Assembly: GCA_910583895.1 (NCBI GenBank)
Contig: CAJTYJ010000002.1
Coordinates: 93,033 to 157,032 of the forward strand
DNA: 64,000 bases
Direction: 5' to 3'
Source: an uncultured Lachnospiraceae bacterium
GTDB lineage: Bacteria; Bacillota; Clostridia; Lachnospirales; Lachnospiraceae
Positions 50,313-58,501 of this stretch are shown piece by piece. The number at the start of each line of letters is the position of its first letter. The stretch's first letter is position 1. Below the pieces are notes generated by a model. The model did not search any database and was not told the origin of the DNA. It worked only from the letters and a program-made list of their open reading frames with translations. The position numbers and the translations under genes were made by a program.

Positions 50313-50340
50313 TTGACTTTCCAGTATTCTGTGTTATAGT
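50313..50340 (+). promoter_or_regulatory. pheST promoter
   Basis: -35 TTGACT, 16-base spacer, -10 TATAGT, directly upstream of the T-box leader. Confidence 0.7.
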
Positions 50341-50346
50341 AGTCAT

Positions 50347-50597
50347 TGATATGAAAAATGCATTGAAGGTGCCAGTAGCAACCTGTTTTCCGTCAGAGAG
50401 GAAGGGTCACCGGCTGTAAGCCCGTCCAGGTTCAGACAGAATTGTGAATTTCCCACCGGAGCAGCATCCCTGAAGTCACAGTAGGGGATGACGTTACCTG
50501 CACGTTACGCGGCTGGAGTGCCCGGCAAAGTCCGGGAATCAGGGTGGTACCACGGATTATAAGTTTCGTCCCTATTGTTGGAGACGGAACTTTTTTT
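50347..50597 (+). promoter_or_regulatory. T-box riboswitch, phenylalanine-specific (UUC specifier)
   Basis: Specifier TTC at 50450-50452 within GTGAAT-TTC-CCACCGGAGC, conserved T-box AGGGTGGTACCACGG at 50541-50555, and a terminator AGTTTCGTC / GACGGAACT ending in seven T. The specifier agrees with the downstream phenylalanyl-tRNA synthetase genes. Confidence 0.92.
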
Positions 50598-50675
50598 AAT
50601 TCCTGCTGGCGTTGAGCCGGATGCCGTGTTAGTAGGGGCATCTGATGCCTGCCGCAGAGGCCAAAACCCGGCAGC
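50598..50675 (+). repeat. Divergent relative of the 129-bp structured element
   Basis: Starts in the T-run of the Phe T-box terminator, as copy B does in the Leu T-box. ATTCCTGCTGGC..GAGCC and TGCCGCAGAGGCCAAAACCC line up with ATTCCCGCGGGC..GAGCC and TGCCGCGAGGGTCAAATACCC of copy B. The middle differs, and the closing terminator-like hairpin is missing. Confidence 0.4.
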
Positions 50676-50720
50676 ATGTCTGGGGACAGGCCGGAATTTC
50701 AGATTAGGAAGGAGCACAAG

Positions 50721-51740
50721 ATGAAAGAAAGACTGCAGAAAATCAGAGAAGAAGCGATTGCAAAAATCAAAGCATCCGCAAATCCGGAAGCTTTGAACGA
50801 TGTGCGCGTATCCATATTGGGTAAGAAAGGGGAACTGACGGCGCTTTTAAAAAGTATGAAGGAAGTGGCGCCCCAGGACCGTCCGGCTTTTGGACAGCTG
50901 GTCAATGATACCAGAGCAGAGATCGAACAGGTCCTGGAAGATGCCAAAAAGCAGATGGAGCAGATGCTTTTGGAGATGCGATTAAAGACGGAGGTGATCG
51001 ACGTGACGCTTCCGGCAAAGAAGAATCGTGTGGGGCACCGGCATCCCAATACCATCGCACTCGAAGAGGTGGAGCGGATCTTCATCGGCATGGGATATGA
51101 GGTAATCGAAGGGCCGGAAGTAGAGTATGACCTGTATAATTTTGAAAAACTGAATATTCCGGCCAACCATCCGGCAAAAGATGAGCAGGATACCTTCTAT
51201 ATCAACAAAGACATCGTTTTGCGCACGCAGACTTCTCCGGTACAGGCACGTACCATGGAAAAAGGGAAGCTTCCGATCCGCATGATCTCCCCGGGGCGGG
51301 TATTCCGTTCTGATGAGGTGGATGCAACCCATTCCCCGTCCTTTCATCAGATCGAAGGACTGGTGATTGACAAGAATATCACCTTTGCCGATCTGAAGGG
51401 GACGCTGGAAGAGTTTGCCAAAGAACTGTTTGGAGAAGAGACGAAGACAAAATTTCGCCCCCATCATTTCCCGTTCACGGAGCCAAGTGCGGAGGTGGAT
51501 GTATCTTGTTTCAAATGCGGCGGCAAAGGCTGCAGGTTCTGTAAAGGTTCCGGCTGGATTGAGATCCTTGGATGCGGCATGGTTCATCCCCATGTACTGG
51601 AGATGTGCGGCATCGATCCCAAAGAGTATACCGGGTTTGCTTTCGGTGTAGGTCTGGAACGTATCGCACTGCTGAAATATGAGATTGATGACATGCGGCT
51701 TTTGTACGAGAACGACATTCGCTTCCTGCGCCAGTTCTAA
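50721..51740 (+). CDS. pheS: Phenylalanyl-tRNA synthetase alpha subunit
   Basis: Catalytic subunit of the (alpha-beta)2 class II synthetase. 339 residues: N-terminal coiled coil, GHRHPNTIALEEVERIFIGMGYEV, motif 2 FRSDEVDATHSPSFHQIEGLV and motif 3 FAFGVGLERIALLKYEIDDMRLLYENDIRFL. An internal CFKCGGKGCRFCKGSGW tetracysteine, which may bind zinc, is typical of Gram-positive PheS. AAGGAG selects ATG 50721. pheT follows after 51 bases. Confidence 0.97.
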   Translation: MKERLQKIREEAIAKIKASANPEALNDVRVSILGKKGELTALLKSMKEVAPQDRPAFGQLVNDTRAEIEQVLEDAKKQMEQMLLEMRLKTEVIDVTLPAKKNRVGHRHPNTIALEEVERIFIGMGYEVIEGPEVEYDLYNFEKLNIPANHPAKDEQDTFYINKDIVLRTQTSPVQARTMEKGKLPIRMISPGRVFRSDEVDATHSPSFHQIEGLVIDKNITFADLKGTLEEFAKELFGEETKTKFRPHHFPFTEPSAEVDVSCFKCGGKGCRFCKGSGWIEILGCGMVHPHVLEMCGIDPKEYTGFAFGVGLERIALLKYEIDDMRLLYENDIRFLRQF

Positions 51741-51791
51741 AAAAGGCAGAGCAGGCTGCAGCGGGATTAAATTAAGAGAGGTGGAAACAGT

Positions 51792-54212
51792 ATGAATACA
51801 TCGTTATCATGGTTAAAAGCATATGTACCGGATCTGGATGTGACAGCACAGGAGTTTACCGATGCCATGACCCTGTCCGGATCCAAGGTGGAAGGGTTCA
51901 AGAAGATGGACGCAGATCTGGAGAAGATTGTCATCGGGCAGATTGAAAAGATTGAGCGCCATCCGGACGCAGACAAGCTGATTGTCTGTCAGGTGAGAAT
52001 CGGGGAAGGAAAGACCGTTCAGATTGTGACCGGAGCACCCAATGTAGAAGAAGGAGATAAAGTTCCGGTAGTTTTGGACGGCGGGCGTGTGGCAGGAGGC
52101 CATGACGGCAAACTGACGCCCGGAGGTATCAGGATCAAAAAAGGAAAGCTGCGCGGAATCGAGTCTGATGGCATGATGTGCTCCATCGAGGAGCTGGGAT
52201 CCAGCCGGGATCTGTATCCGGAAGCGCCCGAGCTTGGCATCTATATCCTTCCGGAAGATGCAGAGGTAGGCGCGGATGCGGTGGAAGCACTGGGACTTCG
52301 GGATGTGGTGTTTGAATTTGAGATCACGTCCAACCGGGTGGACTGCTACAGTGTTCTGGGTCTTGCCAGAGAGGCAGCAGCAACTTTCTGTAAAGAATAT
52401 AAGCCGCCTGTGGTTCAGGCAAAAGGAAGCAAAGGCGATGTCAATGACTATATTAAAGTAGAAGTAGAAGATCCAAAGCTGTGTCCCAGGTACTGTGCAA
52501 GAGTTGTGAAAAATATCAGGCTTGCCCCGTCACCAAAATGGATGCAGAGAAGGCTGGCGTCGGTGGGTATCCGCCCTATCAACAATGTGGTGGATATCAC
52601 CAACTATGTGATGGAAGAGTACGGTCAGCCCATGCATGCCTATGATTTGGATACCATTGCGGATCACCGGATCATCGTGCGGCGTGCGAAAAAAGAAGAA
52701 AAATTCGTCACTCTGGACGGACAGGAGCGGACGATGGATGAATCGGTTCTGATGATATGCGACGGTGAGAAGGCGGTTGGCATGGCAGGCATCATGGGCG
52801 GTGAGAATTCCATGATTACCGATGAGGTGCATACCATGCTGTTCGAGGCGGCGTGCTTTGACGGTACGAACATCCGTCTCTCCAGCAAGAAAGTCGGCCT
52901 TCGGACAGAAGCTTCCGGCAAGTTTGAAAAAGGTCTGGATCCAAGCAGTGCAGAGGCGGCGATCAACCGGGCCTGCCAGCTGATCGAGGAACTGGGAGCC
53001 GGTGAGGTGGTGGACGGAATCGTGGATGTCTGTAAAGGAATCAAGGAGCCGGTGCGCATCCCCTTTAAGCCGGAACATATCAATGCTCTGCTCGGCACAA
53101 ACCTTACGAAAGAGCAGATGCTTTCTTATTTTGGACCGCTGGAACTGCAGTATGAAGCATCCACCGAAGAACTGATCATTCCAAGTTTCCGTCAGGATCT
53201 GCTCTGCATGGCGGACATTGCAGAGGAAGTGGCCCGGTTCTACGGCTACGACAATATTCCGACCACGCTTCCGAAAGGAGAGGCTACCACTGGGAAACTG
53301 CCGTTTTATCTGCGTGTGGAGGCTGTGGCCAGAGAAATTGCGGAGTTTTGTGGTTTCTCCCAGGGGATGAACTACAGTTTCGAGAGTCCGAAAGTGTTTG
53401 ACAGACTTTTACTGCCAAAACAGGCAAAAGAGCGTCAGGCAGTGACCATTTCCAATCCGCTGGGAGAGGATTTTTCCATTATGCGGACCCTCTCTCTGAA
53501 TGGAATGCTGACTTCTCTTGGCACCAACTATAATCGCAGGAATAAAAATGTGCGCCTCTATGAGCTGGGCAATATCTATATTCCCAAGAGCCTGCCCCTT
53601 CAGGAACTGCCGGAAGAACGGATGCAGTTTACTCTGGGTATGTACGGAGACGGGGATTTCTTCACCATGAAAGGAGTGGTGGAAGAATTTCTGGACAAGA
53701 TCGGCATGCACAAAAAAGAAGTCTATGATCCGAAATCCCAAAGACCTTTCCTGCATCCAGGCAGGCAGGCGGACATCATTTACGATGGGACGAAGATCGG
53801 ATATCTGGGTGAAGTTCATCCGACGGTTCTGGCATCCTACGAAATCGGAGAGCGGGCGTACGTGGCGGTACTGGATATGCCTTCTGTTGTGGAAAAAGCG
53901 ACCTTTGACCGGAAGTATGAAGGGATAGCCAGATTCCCGGCTGTCACAAGAGATATTTCCATGGTTGTTCCCAAGGATGTGATGGTGGGACAGATCGAAG
54001 AAATCATCTCTGTACGCGGCGGAAAGATTCTTGAAAGCTATGAACTCTTTGACGTCTATGAAGGAGAGCAGATTAAAGAAGGATTCAAATCCGTCGCTTA
54101 TTCCATCGTGTTCCGGGCGAAGGATAAGACTTTAGAGGAGGCGGAGATCACAGCGGTCATGAAAAAGATTCTGAACGGCCTTCAGACCCTCGGCGCGGAG
54201 CTAAGACAATAA
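51792..54212 (+). CDS. pheT: Phenylalanyl-tRNA synthetase beta subunit
   Basis: 806 residues: N-terminal OB-fold (VIGQIEKIERHPDADKL), the B3/B4 editing domain with MEEYGQPMHAYDLD, B5 (IAEEVARFYGYDNIP), the catalytic-like core and a C-terminal anticodon-binding FDX-ACB domain (RFPAVTRDISMVVPKDV). GAGAGGTGG precedes the ATG. The stop overlaps the start of the CotH-like gene by one base, so that gene may ride on the Phe T-box transcript. Confidence 0.97.
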   Translation: MNTSLSWLKAYVPDLDVTAQEFTDAMTLSGSKVEGFKKMDADLEKIVIGQIEKIERHPDADKLIVCQVRIGEGKTVQIVTGAPNVEEGDKVPVVLDGGRVAGGHDGKLTPGGIRIKKGKLRGIESDGMMCSIEELGSSRDLYPEAPELGIYILPEDAEVGADAVEALGLRDVVFEFEITSNRVDCYSVLGLAREAAATFCKEYKPPVVQAKGSKGDVNDYIKVEVEDPKLCPRYCARVVKNIRLAPSPKWMQRRLASVGIRPINNVVDITNYVMEEYGQPMHAYDLDTIADHRIIVRRAKKEEKFVTLDGQERTMDESVLMICDGEKAVGMAGIMGGENSMITDEVHTMLFEAACFDGTNIRLSSKKVGLRTEASGKFEKGLDPSSAEAAINRACQLIEELGAGEVVDGIVDVCKGIKEPVRIPFKPEHINALLGTNLTKEQMLSYFGPLELQYEASTEELIIPSFRQDLLCMADIAEEVARFYGYDNIPTTLPKGEATTGKLPFYLRVEAVAREIAEFCGFSQGMNYSFESPKVFDRLLLPKQAKERQAVTISNPLGEDFSIMRTLSLNGMLTSLGTNYNRRNKNVRLYELGNIYIPKSLPLQELPEERMQFTLGMYGDGDFFTMKGVVEEFLDKIGMHKKEVYDPKSQRPFLHPGRQADIIYDGTKIGYLGEVHPTVLASYEIGERAYVAVLDMPSVVEKATFDRKYEGIARFPAVTRDISMVVPKDVMVGQIEEIISVRGGKILESYELFDVYEGEQIKEGFKSVAYSIVFRAKDKTLEEAEITAVMKKILNGLQTLGAELRQ

Positions 54213-55894
54213 TGAACAGAAGAAAGATCCTTTGGATGCTGCCGGTGGTGGCAGTATCCGTGGTTCTTTTGGCAGGGACGCTGTTCTGCCGTCAGGAAGC
54301 TGCAAAGCGGGAAGGAGAAGATGACATCGTTGCGTCGGAGGAGCAATCCTTTCACGCGGGGGATTTAGAGCTTATACTTTCCAATCGAAGCGGCGCTCCG
54401 ATCTACTATACGACGGACGGAAGCATACCGACGGCACAAAGCGCAGTATATGCAGAACCGCTTTGTTTTTTGGCATCCGACGAAGTGGCAAGCTGTGTCA
54501 TTCGGGCTTGTACCTTCGACCCGGTATCCCAGTCATGGGGCAGATTATTTACCCGCACTTACTTTTATGCAAAAGAGGAAGAAGCATTTCAAAAACGTTT
54601 CAGCACCTATCTTGTGTGCGTTACCAGCGATCCATATAATCTGTATGATTATGAGTATGGAATTTTGACGGAAGGAAAAGTGCGGGAACTGTATCAGAAC
54701 AGCGAAAATTATGATCCGGATCTTCTGACGCAGCCGGCAAATTTTACCCAGCGGGGCAGAGCATGGGAGCGGGATGCGCATATAGAGATTCTGACTTCTG
54801 ACGGGGAACGGGTGGTGGATCAGGCGGCCGGGATCCGGGTATTCGGACATGCCAGCAGACAGTCGTATCGGAAATCTTTCAAGCTCTACGCCCGGGAAGA
54901 ATATGGGGCGAAAACCTTTGACTACCCGATTTTCCCGGACAATCTTTCTTTGCAGACCGGAGAAGTACAATCTTCCTATGAACGGCTGGTGGTGCGCAAT
55001 CACGGAACAGACCGGGCAGTGACGCTTTTTCGGGAGGAGCTTTTTCAGCTGCTGTGCGGGCAGATTGAGGGGATTGACCACAAATCTTTCGCTCCGGCGG
55101 CGGTTTATCTGAACGGAGAATATTATAATTTTGAATGGATCCAGGAAGTTTACGATGACCGGTACATGGAGGAAAATTACGGAGTTTCTGGTTCCGGGTA
55201 TTATGAGACCGTTACGGCAGGCGGAGGCGGCGAAGAAGTGGAAGAAACGCTGACCCGCCAGGAACAAAAAGCGGAGGAAGATTATCAGGTGCTAAGAGGC
55301 TATGGGCAGAAAGACCTGACCGATGACCGGACATTTGGAGAGCTCTGCCAGCTGGTGGATATGGAAAATATGATTCAGTATTTTGCCATTGAGACCTATA
55401 TTGCCAACTGGGACTGGCCCCAGAATAATGTAAAGCTGTATCGATATTATGCACCCACCGGCGAGTACTGCGACACAGGGCGTCAGGATGGCAGGTGGCG
55501 GTATCTGTACTATGACATGGAGGCCGGTTTCAACCTATATGATGATGCTCCGGAAGATTTAAGAAGCATCCAGGATGTGCTGGATGGGAACCGCCTTTTT
55601 GCGGCGGTGATGCAAAGAGAGGATATGCAGAAACGGTTTGCCTGGTATATGGAACGGTGTATCCATGAATATTTTACAGAAGCACGGGTAAGAGAGGCCG
55701 TTGCGGATCTGCGCAGCGTGCGGGATCAGGAACTGGAAGAAAGCATTGCCTACAAGAAAAGCCAGGATGCATCGTATTCTCAGACTATGGAAGAGATCGA
55801 AGAGAATATCCAGGTGATCTACGAGTTTGTAAGACAAAGGCCGGATGCGATCCGGGCACAGATGAAAGAACTTTTTGATATCCAGGTGGAGTGA
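54212..55894 (+). CDS. CotH kinase-like protein with chitobiase-type N-terminal domain
   Basis: 560 residues: N-terminal signal anchor (about 7-25), a short beta domain with APIYYTTDGSIPT (62-74) as in FN3_7/CHB_HEX_C modules, then a CotH region (about 125-545) with GIRVFGHASRQSYRKSFKLY, ERLVVRNHGTDRA and RYLYYDMEAGF. Spore-coat CotH phosphorylates coat proteins in Bacillus; extracytoplasmic relatives in gut Clostridia are uncharacterised. Its one-base overlap with pheT suggests coupling to the phenylalanine-controlled transcript, though no functional link is known. Confidence 0.82.
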   Translation: MNRRKILWMLPVVAVSVVLLAGTLFCRQEAAKREGEDDIVASEEQSFHAGDLELILSNRSGAPIYYTTDGSIPTAQSAVYAEPLCFLASDEVASCVIRACTFDPVSQSWGRLFTRTYFYAKEEEAFQKRFSTYLVCVTSDPYNLYDYEYGILTEGKVRELYQNSENYDPDLLTQPANFTQRGRAWERDAHIEILTSDGERVVDQAAGIRVFGHASRQSYRKSFKLYAREEYGAKTFDYPIFPDNLSLQTGEVQSSYERLVVRNHGTDRAVTLFREELFQLLCGQIEGIDHKSFAPAAVYLNGEYYNFEWIQEVYDDRYMEENYGVSGSGYYETVTAGGGGEEVEETLTRQEQKAEEDYQVLRGYGQKDLTDDRTFGELCQLVDMENMIQYFAIETYIANWDWPQNNVKLYRYYAPTGEYCDTGRQDGRWRYLYYDMEAGFNLYDDAPEDLRSIQDVLDGNRLFAAVMQREDMQKRFAWYMERCIHEYFTEARVREAVADLRSVRDQELEESIAYKKSQDASYSQTMEEIEENIQVIYEFVRQRPDAIRAQMKELFDIQVE

Positions 55895-55908
55895 AGAGGA
55901 TTGATAAG

Positions 55909-56934
55909 ATGAATTTGCATGATTTTTACTATGAGCTGCCTCAGGAACAGATTGCCCAGGATCCTCTGGAAGATCGATCCGGCTCCAGACTTTTGATTCT
56001 GAATAAGGAGAGCGGACACATCCGACATGGGATTTTTCGGGAAGTGATAGAAGAACTGCATCCGGGGGACTGCCTGGTGGTGAACGACACAAAAGTCATT
56101 CCGGCCAGATTGATCGGAAACAAAGTGGGTACGGATGCGAAAATTGAAGTGCTTTTGTTGAAGCGCAGAAAAGAAAATCTGTGGGAGACCCTGGTAAAAC
56201 CGGGGAAAAAGGCCAGACCTGGCACCAGGATCCGCTTTGGCGAGGGGCTTTTGGTTGGAGAAGTGCGGGATGTGGTGGAGGACGGGAACCGGATCATTCG
56301 TTTTGAATATGACGGAGTCTTCGAGGAGATCCTGGACCAACTGGGACAGATGCCGCTGCCGCCTTATATTACGCATCAGTTAAAAGATAAAAATCGTTAT
56401 CAGACGGTTTATGCAAAACATGACGGTTCTGCAGCCGCTCCCACAGCAGGACTTCATTTTACGCCAATGCTTCTGGAAGCCATTCGCGAAAAAGGAGTGA
56501 AGATTGCTCATGTGACGCTGCATGTGGGACTTGGCACTTTTCGCCCGGTGAAGGTGGAAAACATCCAGGAACACCATATGCATTCTGAGTTTTATGTGGT
56601 GGAGGAAGAGCAGGCACAGATCATCAATGAGACAAAAGCCAGTGGAAAAAGGGTGATTGCTGTTGGAACTACCAGCTGCCGGACGCTGGAGTCGGCGACC
56701 GGAGAGGATGGGATCTTAAGCGCCGGAAGCGGCTGGACCGATATTTTTATCTATCCTGGCTATACTTTCCGGATGACTGACTGTCTGATCACTAATTTTC
56801 ACTTGCCGGAATCCACGCTTTTGATGCTGGTGTCGGCACTGGCAGGGCGGGATCAGATTCTTGCAGCTTATGAGGAAGCGGTAAGGGAAGGCTATCGTTT
56901 TTTCAGTTTTGGGGATGCGATGTTAATCAAATGA
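55909..56934 (+). CDS. queA: SAM:tRNA ribosyltransferase-isomerase
   Basis: Penultimate step of queuosine synthesis: transfers and rearranges the ribose of SAM onto preQ1 in tRNA. 341 residues with DFYYELPQEQIAQDPLEDR, VNDTKVIPARL, PPYI, YQTVYAKHDGSAAAPTAGLHFT and TNFHLPESTLLMLVSAL. An in-frame GTG lies 18 bases upstream; ATG 55909 matches the family start and has GAAGAGG upstream. tgt is not nearby. Confidence 0.96.
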   Translation: MNLHDFYYELPQEQIAQDPLEDRSGSRLLILNKESGHIRHGIFREVIEELHPGDCLVVNDTKVIPARLIGNKVGTDAKIEVLLLKRRKENLWETLVKPGKKARPGTRIRFGEGLLVGEVRDVVEDGNRIIRFEYDGVFEEILDQLGQMPLPPYITHQLKDKNRYQTVYAKHDGSAAAPTAGLHFTPMLLEAIREKGVKIAHVTLHVGLGTFRPVKVENIQEHHMHSEFYVVEEEQAQIINETKASGKRVIAVGTTSCRTLESATGEDGILSAGSGWTDIFIYPGYTFRMTDCLITNFHLPESTLLMLVSALAGRDQILAAYEEAVREGYRFFSFGDAMLIK

Positions 56935-56995
56935 CACCGAAAATGAACTTTTGTTAAGTGAATAAAAGAGTCGAAAAAGAATCAAAAGAAGTATA

Positions 56996-57024
56996 TTGCA
57001 AATCAGAATGGCATATGCTATAAT
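56996..57024 (+). promoter_or_regulatory. Promoter of a short intergenic transcript
   Basis: -35 TTGCAA, 17-base spacer, -10 TATAAT, 62 bases after the queA stop and 47 bases before a strong terminator. Confidence 0.6.
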
Positions 57025-57030
57025 GCCAAT

Positions 57031-57117
57031 AGGCAAAAAAGGAAATAGCAAGTCCATCTGGACAAAGAATGAGGCCCCGAACCGTGTTCCAGCACAGTTC
57101 GGGGCCTCTTCTTTTCT
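57031..57117 (+). ncRNA. Candidate small RNA (promoter-terminator unit)
   Basis: A consensus promoter is followed after about 40 bases by GAGGCCCCGAAC / GTTCGGGGCCTC, a perfect 12-bp stem with a 14-base loop and a T-rich tail, giving a transcript of about 87 nt. No ribosome site plus ORF is contained in it. The alternative is a queA terminator next to a chance promoter. Not matched to any known RNA family. Confidence 0.4.
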
Positions 57118-57210
57118 TTTTATGGTGGCAAAGCACCCACCAGGCTATTTGTCGTCCTTGTTGTTCCTGTCAAGCCATTTGCAAACGAGGTGGCAAACCA
57201 CGCCTGAGGG

Positions 57211-57252
57211 CATCGCTCAATCATCTGATTTGATGATTTTGCGATACCCTCT
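57211..57252. terminator. Hairpin just after the udk stop
   Basis: Arms GAGGGCATCGC / GCGATACCCTC plus inner AATCATC / GATGATT form a nearly continuous 18-bp stem ending four bases before the udk stop. The T-run is weak on both strands, so termination is inferred from position. The interval 57118-57210 shows only short GGTGG/CCACC stems. Confidence 0.45.
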
Positions 57253-57255
57253 TTG

Positions 57256-57882
57256 TCAGCCCAGTGGATCGGCTTCTGCCAGCATCAGACGGATCTTGGA
57301 ACGTACGATGTCGAAGGCTACGTTGTTCATGCCGCTGTTGATGACAATATCTGCCTGCGCCCGGGTAGGTTCCACATAGAGATAGTGCATGGGTTTGACG
57401 GTGGTCAGATACTGGTCCACGATGTTGTCAATATCCCGGCCCCGCTCTTTGACATCCCGTACCACCCGGCGCAGAATACGCTCGTCTGCATCTGCTTCTA
57501 CATAGATCTTAATATCCAGAAGATCCCGGATGCGTTTGTCCGCCAGAAGCAGGATTCCTTCTGCCAGGATGATTCGTTTTGGTTCGATGTGAAGCGTCTG
57601 ATCAGAACGGTTGTGACGGCTGTAATCGTAGACCGGACAATCGATGGCCTGTCCGTCTTTGAGCATATGCAGATGATCCAGCAAAAGCTGAGTCTCCAGA
57701 GAATCCGGATGGTCATAATTTACTTTTTTACGGTCCTCGAAAGATATTTCATCTTGTCTGCGGTAGTAGTTGTCATGATAAATGACAGCCACATCGTTCT
57801 CGAATTCCTCCTTCAGCCGCCTGGTGAAGGTGGATTTTCCGGAACCGGTCCCTCCGGCAATTCCAATAATGATACAGTTCAT
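57256..57882 (-). CDS. udk: Uridine kinase
   Basis: Phosphorylates uridine and cytidine to the monophosphates in salvage. 208 residues with P-loop GIAGGTGSGKST (near the N terminus), YHDNYYR, NYDHPDSLE, YDYSRHNR and RRVVRDVKERGRD. The frame is open 13 codons farther upstream, but ATG at 57882 after AAGGGAC fits family length. It competes for uridine with the catabolic udp gene at 10.3 kb. A long plus-strand open frame across it is a shadow. Confidence 0.95.
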   Translation of the reverse strand: MNCIIIGIAGGTGSGKSTFTRRLKEEFENDVAVIYHDNYYRRQDEISFEDRKKVNYDHPDSLETQLLLDHLHMLKDGQAIDCPVYDYSRHNRSDQTLHIEPKRIILAEGILLLADKRIRDLLDIKIYVEADADERILRRVVRDVKERGRDIDNIVDQYLTTVKPMHYLYVEPTRAQADIVINSGMNNVAFDIVRSKIRLMLAEADPLG

Positions 57883-57971
57883 ATTTGTCCCTTTCTCTGT
57901 GCGGTGATATCCAGTGTACATATGTTTTATTTTACAACGTTTCTACAAAAAATTCCATATAAAAATAAAAT

Positions 57972-58000
57972 CAGCGGACTGCATATCTCGCAGTCCGCTG
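57972..58000 (-). terminator. Terminator of the small lipoprotein gene
   Basis: Eleven-base arms CAGCGGACTGC / GCAGTCCGCTG, seven-base loop; on the minus strand ATTTTATTTTTAT follows. Confidence 0.8.
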
Positions 58001-58016
58001 ACTCTTTTGGGGATGG

Positions 58017-58145
58017 CTATCCGATCGTTACCAGAACGCTGGTCACAGCGCCAAACCCAAACCCGGAACCCATATTTCTATTTGTAGTTGAATCACACCC
58101 AGTCAACAGCATTGCACATAAACATAAAACTAATATTTTTCTCAT
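58017..58145 (-). CDS. Small lipoprotein, 42 residues
   Basis: Minus-strand ORF with AGGAGG seven bases before ATG at 58145 (complement). It encodes a basic start and hydrophobic core and the lipobox LLTGC, then a mature chain of about 26 residues ending GFGFGAVTSVLVTIG. The Cys should be diacylated. It has a promoter about 240 bases upstream and its own terminator, so it looks like a real single-gene unit, though too short for most gene finders. No family recognised; it is similar only in size to entericidin-type lipoproteins. Confidence 0.7.
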   Translation of the reverse strand: MRKILVLCLCAMLLTGCDSTTNRNMGSGFGFGAVTSVLVTIG

Positions 58146-58383
58146 AATTAGTCCCTCCTATGGACAATTCCCAGAGACAGCCCTGTATTAAAGAGCATTT
58201 TTAACGAAATAGAAATGTTACGGCCAAAGAAACGGCCATGGGCAGATGAAAAAAACTTACATATACGGCCCCCTTTCGAATATGATCTGCTATCTGCATG
58301 ACAGGTCCTGTAAAGGACACCTGCCACTGTTGGTTGTACAATATAGACATTTAGATTTCGCTAAGATTTTTATTGTTAAACAT

Positions 58384-58412
58384 AGTATACATGATAATTG
58401 GAAAAAAGTCAC
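58384..58412 (-). promoter_or_regulatory. Promoter of the small lipoprotein with a ~235-nt leader
   Basis: Minus strand: -35 GTGACT, 17-base spacer, -10 TATACT. The leader (58146-58375) can fold: CAGGTGTCCT/AGGACCTG, and GCAGAT..ATCTGC enclosing CATAT/ATATG. No known riboswitch was recognised. Apart from this, 58146-58501 shows no gene. Confidence 0.5.
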
Positions 58413-58501
58413 CTGATTTTGTGAAAAAAATCTATGTTTTTAGAGGGACAAAATGTTCTGTGCAACGGTTGTTACATAAAAAGGGCTTTTGAGCTCCCCG
58501 C

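Noticed and set aside
56996..57379. 127-residue ORF overlapping the candidate small RNA
   Set aside because: It runs through the 12-bp terminator stem and into udk antisense, with no ribosome site.
57253..58191. 312-residue plus-strand frame covering udk and the small lipoprotein
   Set aside because: udk motifs on the minus strand are unambiguous; the plus frame has no ribosome site.
58146..58375. Known riboswitch in the small lipoprotein leader
   Set aside because: Stems are present, but none of the consensus cores I know (c-di-GMP, SAM, lysine, glycine, TPP, FMN) could be placed.
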